In this document: one piece after another, positions 6,566-11,538 of the stretch
Position numbering within the stretch: position 1 is the first letter of the stretch
Layout: each line of letters begins with the position of its first letter
NCBI GenBank assembly: GCA_009787035.1
Contig: WRGV01000007.1
Span: 2,777-14,314 of the forward strand
DNA length: 11,538 nt
Direction of reading: 5' to 3'
Source of the DNA: Propionibacteriaceae bacterium
Lineage (GTDB): Bacteria > Actinomycetota > Actinomycetes > Propionibacteriales > Propionibacteriaceae
The notes under the pieces: model-generated
Databases searched by the model: none
Told to the model about the DNA's origin: nothing
What the model saw: the letters and a program-made list of their open reading frames with translations, nothing else
Translations under genes and position numbers: made by a program

Positions 6566-7824
6566 GCACACCGATCGCCGCGGCCGGGCTGGGCTTCGCC
6601 GGGCATGAGCTGGCCAGGGCCAGCCTCGACCAGTGCCTCAAGTGCACCATCTGCGAGACGCAGTGCCCGGTGGCGCGGGTCACCGACCTGTACCCCGGCC
6701 CGAAGTTCATCGGGCCGCAGGCCGAGCGGTTCCGCCACGGGCAGTCCGTCGACCACTCGCTCGACTACTGCTCCAGCTGCGGCACGTGCACGCTCGTGTG
6801 CCCGCAGGGCGTCCAGATCGCCGAGATGATCTCGCAGGGCCGGGCCGTCATGAAGGCCGGCCACATGCCGCTGCGCGACAAGCTGATCTCGCAGACCGTG
6901 CTGATGGGCAAGGCCATGACGCCGGTGGCACCGCTTGCCAACGCGGCGCTCGGCATCAAGCCGCTGCGCGTGGTGGTCGAGGCGACGTTCGGCATCCACC
7001 GCAACGCCCCGATGCCGCACGCCCAGTCGCAAAGCTTCGAGGCCTGGTTCAAGAAGCACCGCCCGGCGCGCACCACCGAGGCCACGCGCGGGAAGGTCGT
7101 GTTCTTCCACGGCTGCGCGGGCAACTACTTCGAGGTTGCCACGAGCAAGTACGCGGTCGAGGTGCTCGAACACCTGGGGTATGAGGTGCTGGTGCCGTCC
7201 CACGGCTGCTGCGGCCTGGCCCAGCAGTCGAACGGCCTGTTCGACGGGGCGACGCACGACGTCCTGAAGTTGTGCGACGACCTGCGCAGCGCGGGCAAGG
7301 GGCTGACGATCGTGTCGGCGTCCGGCTCGTGCACGGGCATGCTCAAGCACGAGGCGCACGAGATCATGGGCGTCAAGGACGAGCGACTGGCCGATGTCGG
7401 GTCGCGCATCGTCGACATCATGGAGTTCCTGTGGACGCTGCACCAGGCGGGCGAGCTGCCGGAGTTCGCGCCGATCAACCTGTCGGTGCCCTACCACGCG
7501 CCCTGCCAGCTCAAGGGGCAGCGCATGGGAATGCCGGCGTTGGACGTGCTCGGATTGATCCCCGGACTGACGGTGCGCGAATCCGGTCAGCCGTGCTGCG
7601 GAATTGCCGGCACGTATGGCCTGAAGAAAGAGAAGTACGCGGTCGCGCAGGCTGTCGGAAAGCCGGTCTTCGATCACATGCTGAAGGACAATCCGGGCTT
7701 CGGCCTGTGCGACACCGAAACGTGCCGCTGGCAGATCGGTAAGTCCACCGGCCTGCGCATGGAGCACCCCATCTATCTGGTGCACCAGGCCCTGGGGTTG
7801 TCGCCGGTCTCGACCGCCGCGTGA
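6562..7824 (+). CDS. glpC: Anaerobic glycerol-3-phosphate dehydrogenase iron-sulfur subunit C
   Basis: This 420-residue protein (E. coli GlpC is 396) carries electrons from GlpAB to menaquinone and tethers the complex to the membrane. Two [4Fe-4S] ferredoxin motifs lie near the N-terminus: C25-x2-C28-x2-C31-x3-C35-P and C70-x2-C73-x2-C76-x3-C80-P. Two CCG (cysteine-rich) domains follow: FFHGCAGNY with C185 and HGCCG with C216/C217, then HAPCQLKG with C315 and QPCCGIAGTYG with C345/C346. These domains also occur in heterodisulfide reductase and glycolate oxidase subunits and are linked to quinone-side electron transfer. No long transmembrane helix is evident, as in other GlpC proteins. Start chosen: ATG 6562, with GAGGAGG at 6548-6554 and a 4-base overlap with the glpB stop; an in-frame ATG at 6526 lies well inside glpB and has no such support. 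Confidence 0.95.
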   Translation: MSTPIAAAGLGFAGHELARASLDQCLKCTICETQCPVARVTDLYPGPKFIGPQAERFRHGQSVDHSLDYCSSCGTCTLVCPQGVQIAEMISQGRAVMKAGHMPLRDKLISQTVLMGKAMTPVAPLANAALGIKPLRVVVEATFGIHRNAPMPHAQSQSFEAWFKKHRPARTTEATRGKVVFFHGCAGNYFEVATSKYAVEVLEHLGYEVLVPSHGCCGLAQQSNGLFDGATHDVLKLCDDLRSAGKGLTIVSASGSCTGMLKHEAHEIMGVKDERLADVGSRIVDIMEFLWTLHQAGELPEFAPINLSVPYHAPCQLKGQRMGMPALDVLGLIPGLTVRESGQPCCGIAGTYGLKKEKYAVAQAVGKPVFDHMLKDNPGFGLCDTETCRWQIGKSTGLRMEHPIYLVHQALGLSPVSTAA

Positions 7825-7827
7825 GGT

Positions 7828-7859
7828 CGTTCCCGGCGTCGCTCACCGCGCCGGGAATG
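7828..7859 (+). terminator. Stem-loop after glpC, likely terminator
   Basis: TTCCCGGCG (7830-7838) pairs perfectly with CGCCGGGAA (7849-7857) around a 10-base loop. Two more pairs (G-U and C-G) extend it to 11 base pairs. It starts 4 bases after the glpC stop. There is no U-tract, so it may be an imperfect terminator or a 3'-end stabiliser. Confidence 0.6.
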
Positions 7860-7866
7860 CGGGCGT

Positions 7867-7891
7867 GACGACGGTGGACACCGCCGTCGTC
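7867..7891 (+). terminator. Second stem-loop between glpC and dhaK
   Basis: GACGACGG (7867-7874) pairs with CCGTCGTC (7884-7891) around a 9-base loop. It comes 9 bases after the preceding hairpin. Two hairpins in a row suggest that the glpABC transcript mostly ends here and that dhaK is transcribed separately. No U-tract follows. Confidence 0.45.
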
Positions 7892-7985
7892 CGCCCGGTG
7901 CGCGATCGGGCGCGCGACCGTCCCTCAGCCGGGGACGTGCACAGGAAGATATGGGGGTGGATCGGGCGCGCCGACCCGAATGCCC

Positions 7986-7994
7986 TGCTAGACT
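7986..7994 (+). promoter_or_regulatory. Extended -10 promoter for dhaKLM (leaderless)
   Basis: TGCTAGACT is a full extended -10 element: TGN directly before TAGACT, which matches TATAAT at 4 of 6 positions. No -35 box is seen 16-18 bases upstream, as expected for extended -10 promoters. Only 7 bases separate it from the dhaK ATG at 8002, so transcription should begin at or within a base or two of the A of the start codon. This placement is inferred from spacing. Confidence 0.6.
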
Positions 7995-8001
7995 CGCGCT
8001 C

Positions 8002-9000
8002 ATGAAGAAACTTATTAATGCTGTTGACGATGTCGTCAAAGATTCGCTCTTCGGTGTCGAAGCTGCGCATTCAGATATCGTCGCCGTCGACCATGACAAC
8101 AATGTCGTCTATCGCATCGATGCCCCCGTCGCCAACAAGGTGGGCATCATCTCCGGTGGTGGTTCGGGCCACGAGCCGCTGCACGGTGGATTCGTCGGGC
8201 TCGGCATGCTCGACGCGGCCTGCGCCGGTGAGATCTTCACCTCGCCGGTGCCCGACCAGATGTTCGCCGCCGACAAGCTCGTCGATGGCGGGCGTGGCGT
8301 GCTGCACATCGTCAAGAACTACACGGGCGACGTGATGAACTTCGACATGGCCGCCGAGATGGCCGCCGCCGAAGGCATCCGCGTCGAGTCCGTGGTCGTG
8401 GACGACGACGTGGCCGTGCAGGATTCGCTGTACACCGCCGGGCGCCGCGGCGTGGGCCTGACGGTGCTGCTGGAGAAGATCGTCGGCGCCGCCGCCGAGG
8501 AGGGCAAGGACCTCGACTACGTGGCCGACCTGGCCAAGCGCGTCATCGCCAACGGCCGCAGCATGGGCATGGCGCTGTCGGGCTGCACCGTCCCGGCCGC
8601 CGGCAAGCCGAGCTTCGAGCTGGCCGACGACGAGATCGAGGTCGGCATCGGCATCCACGGCGAGCCCGGGCGCGAGCGCCGCCAGATCGGCACGGCCGCC
8701 GAGATCGCGCAGATGCTCGTCCGTCCGATCCTGGACGACCTGGACTACCGCGGCTCCGAGGTCATCGCGTTCGTCAACGGCATGGGTGCCACGCCGCTGA
8801 TCGAGCTCTACATCATGTACAACGAGGTCGCGAAGATCCTGCAGGCCGAGGGCGTGCGCGTCGTGCGCAACCTGGTCGGCAACTACATCACGAGCCTCGA
8901 CATGGCCGGCTGCTCGGTGACGCTGCTGCGCGCCGACGACGAGATGCTGCACCTGTGGGATGCTCCGGTCGTCACCGCCGGATTGCGCTGGGGCAAGTGA
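8002..9000 (+). CDS. dhaK: PTS-dependent dihydroxyacetone kinase, substrate-binding subunit DhaK
   Basis: This 332-residue protein holds dihydroxyacetone covalently while DhaL phosphorylates it, forming DHAP in the cytoplasm. Key residues are present: H57 in [10 protein letters not shown]110 in NYTGD, and H219 in GIHGEPG, the His that forms the hemiaminal bond with the substrate (E. coli H56, D109 and H218). The start [18 protein letters not shown] aligns with the E. coli N-terminus, so ATG 8002 is preferred. An in-frame ATG at 7951, with AGGAAG close before it, would add 17 residues that do not fit the family and lies upstream of the likely promoter. No Shine-Dalgarno precedes 8002, in line with a leaderless message. 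The first 15 codons are only about 36% GC, far below the rest of the gene. The stop overlaps the dhaL start by one base (TGATG). Confidence 0.96.
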   Translation: MKKLINAVDDVVKDSLFGVEAAHSDIVAVDHDNNVVYRIDAPVANKVGIISGGGSGHEPLHGGFVGLGMLDAACAGEIFTSPVPDQMFAADKLVDGGRGVLHIVKNYTGDVMNFDMAAEMAAAEGIRVESVVVDDDVAVQDSLYTAGRRGVGLTVLLEKIVGAAAEEGKDLDYVADLAKRVIANGRSMGMALSGCTVPAAGKPSFELADDEIEVGIGIHGEPGRERRQIGTAAEIAQMLVRPILDDLDYRGSEVIAFVNGMGATPLIELYIMYNEVAKILQAEGVRVVRNLVGNYITSLDMAGCSVTLLRADDEMLHLWDAPVVTAGLRWGK

Positions 9001-9614
9001 TGGCGCTCGACGTGGCGGCCGCGGCCGCCTGGATGCACGACTTCGCCGGCGTGATCGATGAGAATGCCGAGCTGCTGACCGACCTCGACCGCGAGATCGG
9101 CGACGCCGACCACGGGTTCAACATGGATCGCGGCATGAAGGCCGTGGCCGCGCTGGATCCGTCCGCCTTCGCGAAGGGCGGCGACTACCTCAAGAAGGCC
9201 GGCATGACGCTGGTGTCGACCGTCGGGGGCGCGTCCGGGCCGCTGTATGGCACGTTCTTCCTGCGCGTCGGCGGGGCCTGGGCGGACGACATGGACGCCG
9301 CGGGCCTCGGCAAGGCGCTGCGGGCGGGGCTGGACGGCATCGTCCAGCGCGGCAAGGCGTCGGTCGGCGAGAAGACGATGGTGGACGCGCTCAGCCCCGC
9401 GCTGGACGCGTACGACGCCCATGCGGGCGAAGGGGTTGCGGCGGCGCTGGCCGCGGCGGCACAGGCGTGCGCCGCTGGGCGCGACGCCACCATCCCGCTG
9501 ATCGCGCACAAGGGCCGCGCCTCGTACCTGGGGGAGCGCAGTGCGGGCCACCAGGATCCGGGCGCGACGTCGGTGACCATGCTCATCGAGGCGGCCAGCC
9601 GCAACCTGGCCTGA
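9000..9614 (+). CDS. dhaL: Dihydroxyacetone kinase, ADP-binding subunit DhaL
   Basis: This 204-residue protein (E. coli DhaL is 210) holds a tightly bound ADP as a cofactor. The ADP is phosphorylated by DhaM, and the phosphate is then passed to dihydroxyacetone on DhaK. The magnesium-binding aspartates appear at the E. coli positions in LDREIGDADHG: D30, D35 and D37, followed by H38. The C-terminal signature KGRASYLGERSAGHQDPGA is intact. Start chosen: ATG 9000, sharing its A with the dhaK stop. A longer in-frame start at 8955 lies inside dhaK and spoils the match to the family. Only a weak ribosome site (TGGGG) precedes it, so translation is probably coupled to dhaK and equal amounts of the two partners would result. 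A strong hairpin follows the gene before dhaM. Confidence 0.96.
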   Translation: MALDVAAAAAWMHDFAGVIDENAELLTDLDREIGDADHGFNMDRGMKAVAALDPSAFAKGGDYLKKAGMTLVSTVGGASGPLYGTFFLRVGGAWADDMDAAGLGKALRAGLDGIVQRGKASVGEKTMVDALSPALDAYDAHAGEGVAAALAAAAQACAAGRDATIPLIAHKGRASYLGERSAGHQDPGATSVTMLIEAASRNLA

Positions 9615-9629
9615 CAAGCAACTACGAGT

Positions 9630-9662
9630 GGGCGGGTCGGGCACGCGTGGCCCGGCCCGTCC
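9630..9662 (+). terminator. Strong hairpin between dhaL and dhaM
   Basis: The arms at 9630-9642 and 9650-9662 form 13 continuous pairs, including two G-U wobbles, around the 7-base loop ACGCGTG. The hairpin begins 16 bases after the dhaL stop and ends 18 bases before the dhaM start. No U-tract follows (GCATATCA). It may act as a partial terminator or as an RNA-processing or stability element that lowers dhaM relative to dhaKL. No separate promoter for dhaM is recognisable in the remaining bases. Confidence 0.6.
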
Positions 9663-9680
9663 GCATATCAGGGGGACATC

Positions 9681-11538
9681 ATGATCGGGATCGTCGTCGT
9701 CTCGCACTCCCGGGCACTGGGGCAGGCGGTGGCCGCGCTGGCCGCCGAGATGGTGCCCGAGGACGCCCGTCCGGCGCTGCGGGTGGCCGCGGGGCTGGAC
9801 GAGACCACGTTCGGCACCGACGCCGCCGCCATCGCCGAGGCGATCGAGCAGGTCGACTCGCCCGACGGCGTGCTCGTGCTCGTCGATCTGGGCAGCGCGG
9901 TGCTGTCGGCGCAGATGGCGCTGGAGTTCATCGACCCGGACCTGGCCGGGCGCACGCGGGTGTCGTCCGCGCCGCTGGTCGAGGGCCTGATCGCCGCGCT
10001 GGTCACCGCGAGCACCGGCGCCCCCCTGGACGAGGTCGCCGCGGAGGCGCGGCACGGCCTGGTGGGCAAGCAGGAGCAGCTGGACGATGCGGACGGGGCC
10101 GCGCCCGGGGCGGCGGCGCCCGCCCAGGCCGTGGCAGATCCGTCCGCCCGCACGTTCACGTGGACGATCCGCAACGCGCACGGGCTGCACGCGCGCCCGG
10201 CCGCGGCGCTGGTCTCGGGGCTGCGCGGGCTGGACGCGTCCGTCACGCTCAGCAATGCGACGCTGGGCAAGGGGCCGGTGCCGGCGGGCAGCCTGACGTC
10301 CGTCCAGACGCTGGGGCTGCGCAAGGGCGATGTGATGACGGCCGTGATCACCGGCGCGGGCGCCGAGCAGGCGTGCGACCGGCTGGCCCAGCTCGCGCAG
10401 GACGACTTCGGGGAGCGCGAGGCGCCGGCCGCCGCGGTGGCGGTGGCGGCGACGGGACATACCGGCCGCCAGATCGCGATCGGGCCGGTGCGGCATGTGG
10501 CGATCGACCCGGACACGAGCGGATATGTCCCCGGCGCGGCGGCGGTCGAGGCCGACCGGCTGGCCGCGGCCGTGGCGCAGGTGGAGCAGGTGCTGGCCAC
10601 GGGCGCGGGCGGGGACATCTATGCGGTGCAGGGGCTGATCCTGGCCGACGAGGAGACGCAGGCGCACCTGCGGGCGGCGATCGGACAGGGCAGTGCGGCC
10701 ACCGACGCCGTCCGGGCCTGGTTCACCGCGGCGGCGGACGGGCTGGAGGCGCTGGACGATCCGTACCTGAAGGCGCGGGCCGAGGACCAGCGCGGCGTGC
10801 AGCGCATGCTGCTGCGGGCGCTGTGTGGGCAGCAGGTGGCGCCGGGGGCGGCCGAGGGCATCCTGGTGCTCGACGAGCTCGACCCGGTGACCGCCGGGTC
10901 GCTGGATGCGCAGCGCTGCCAGGGCGTCATCACGCTGGCGGGCGGTGCGACCGGGCACGGTGCGATCTTGGCGCAGGCCAGGGGCTTCGCGCTGGCGACC
11001 GGACACGCCGAGGTCGCGGGCGTGCCCGACGGCACGGTCGTGGCGATCGATCCGGTGGACAACCGGGTGTGGGTCGATCCGGACCAGGCGCTGCTGGACG
11101 ACCTGCGGGCCCGGCAGGCCGCGCGGGAATCCGAGGCGGCCGATGCGGAGCGGCTGGCGGCGCAGCCGGCCCTGACGCGGTCGGGACGCCGGGTGCTGGT
11201 CGAGGCGAACCTGTCGTCGGTGGCGGACGCGGTGGCGGCGAGCGCGGCGGGTGCCGAGGGCTCGGGCCTGGTGCGCACCGAGGTGCTGTTCGGCGGCTGG
11301 GACCACGCGCCGAGCGCGCAGGAGCAGGCGGACATCTTCGTCCAGATCGGCCGTGCGCTGCCGGCCGGGGTGATCACCGTGCGCACGTGGGATCCCGGTG
11401 GGGACAAGCCACTGGCGTTCCTGCCGCAGGATCCGGAGACCAACCCGATGCTCGGCGAGCGCGGTGTGCGCGCGATGCGGCGGCTGCCGCAGCTGCTGGA
11501 CGAGCAGCTGACCGCGATCCTGCTGGCCAGCCGCGAGG
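9681..11538 (+). CDS. dhaM: Multidomain PTS phosphotransferase DhaM (EIIA-HPr-enzyme I), 3'-truncated
   Basis: The frame is open to the right edge; 619 complete codons are visible. DhaM passes phosphate from PEP to the ADP on DhaL. Domains in order: a mannose-type EIIA domain (about 1-130) with H9 in VVVSHS; an Ala/Pro-rich linker; an HPr domain (about 156-245) with H170 in HGLHARPA; and enzyme I from about 258. Enzyme I shows its HPr-binding helical part (DPYLKARAEDQRGVQRMLL), a phosphohistidine domain with H426 in GGATGHGAILAQ, and from about 500 the PEP-binding barrel with R532 (GLVRTEVLF) and R568 (VRTWDPGGDKP). E. coli DhaM is 472 residues and lacks that barrel. Enzyme I usually has Ser before the active His and Arg three residues after AI; here these are Gly and Gln. 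Start chosen: ATG 9681 after AGGGGG (9670-9675). It follows dhaL and the hairpin. Confidence 0.94.
   Translation, partial: MIGIVVVSHSRALGQAVAALAAEMVPEDARPALRVAAGLDETTFGTDAAAIAEAIEQVDSPDGVLVLVDLGSAVLSAQMALEFIDPDLAGRTRVSSAPLVEGLIAALVTASTGAPLDEVAAEARHGLVGKQEQLDDADGAAPGAAAPAQAVADPSARTFTWTIRNAHGLHARPAAALVSGLRGLDASVTLSNATLGKGPVPAGSLTSVQTLGLRKGDVMTAVITGAGAEQACDRLAQLAQDDFGEREAPAAAVAVAATGHTGRQIAIGPVRHVAIDPDTSGYVPGAAAVEADRLAAAVAQVEQVLATGAGGDIYAVQGLILADEETQAHLRAAIGQGSAATDAVRAWFTAAADGLEALDDPYLKARAEDQRGVQRMLLRALCGQQVAPGAAEGILVLDELDPVTAGSLDAQRCQGVITLAGGATGHGAILAQARGFALATGHAEVAGVPDGTVVAIDPVDNRVWVDPDQALLDDLRARQAARESEAADAERLAAQPALTRSGRRVLVEANLSSVADAVAASAAGAEGSGLVRTEVLFGGWDHAPSAQEQADIFVQIGRALPAGVITVRTWDPGGDKPLAFLPQDPETNPMLGERGVRAMRRLPQLLDEQLTAILLASRE

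Noticed and set aside
4814..7785. Long minus-strand frames (585 and 477 codons) opposite glpA, glpB and glpC
   Set aside because: They lie antisense to conserved flavin and iron-sulfur proteins and lack recognisable motifs or ribosome sites.
7951..8001. A longer DhaK from ATG 7951 with AGGAAG in front
   Set aside because: The added 17 residues do not fit the family and the likely promoter lies inside them. It is kept as a weak alternative in the dhaK entry.
8883..11306. An 807-codon open frame on the minus strand opposite dhaL and dhaM
   Set aside because: It is antisense to clear DhaL and DhaM domains; the Arg/Ala/His-rich composition shows no domains. Long antisense frames here result from G/C at third codon positions.
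1..11538. tRNA, rRNA, CRISPR arrays, insertion sequences or attachment sites
   Set aside because: No cloverleaf, repeat-spacer array, transposase or terminal inverted repeat was seen by eye. The compact metabolic layout looks chromosomal and stable.

Overview
The window comes from a GC-rich Gram-positive bacterium, most likely an actinobacterium. Codon third positions are strongly G/C. One promoter looks leaderless, as is common in actinobacteria. A fermentative, propionibacterium-like lineage (Propionibacteriaceae or relatives) is plausible because an anaerobic GlpABC dehydrogenase sits beside a PTS-dependent dihydroxyacetone kinase. This placement is inference; no rRNA or other marker gene is present.

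Layout. (1) 1-708, plus strand: the C-terminal part of an AraC-family regulator, cut by the left edge. (2) About 743-787: a strong stem-loop between convergent genes, probably a shared terminator. (3) 807-3167, minus strand: glpK (glycerol kinase) and glpF (glycerol facilitator), transcribed in the order glpF-glpK. (4) 3168-3638: a 471-bp divergent control region with a candidate glpFK promoter, two identical palindromic elements 21 bp apart, other short palindromes, and overlapping hairpins in front of glpF. (5) 3639-7824, plus strand: glpA, glpB and glpC, joined by 4-base ATGA overlaps. (6) 7825-8001: two hairpins, then an extended -10 promoter 7 bases before the dhaK start. (7) 8002 to the right edge, plus strand: dhaK, dhaL and the start of dhaM, the last being a multidomain PTS protein (EIIA, HPr and enzyme I) that runs off the window.

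How it works together. GlpF admits glycerol and GlpK makes glycerol 3-phosphate. GlpABC oxidises that to dihydroxyacetone phosphate (DHAP) and passes electrons to the membrane quinone pool. DhaKL phosphorylates free dihydroxyacetone to the same product with phosphate relayed from PEP through DhaM. Two routes to DHAP therefore lie side by side. No glycerol dehydrogenase, which would make dihydroxyacetone from glycerol, is encoded here. The gene families are all known. The least explained parts are the control region at 3168-3638, the hairpin before dhaM, and the DhaM architecture with what looks like a full-length enzyme I.
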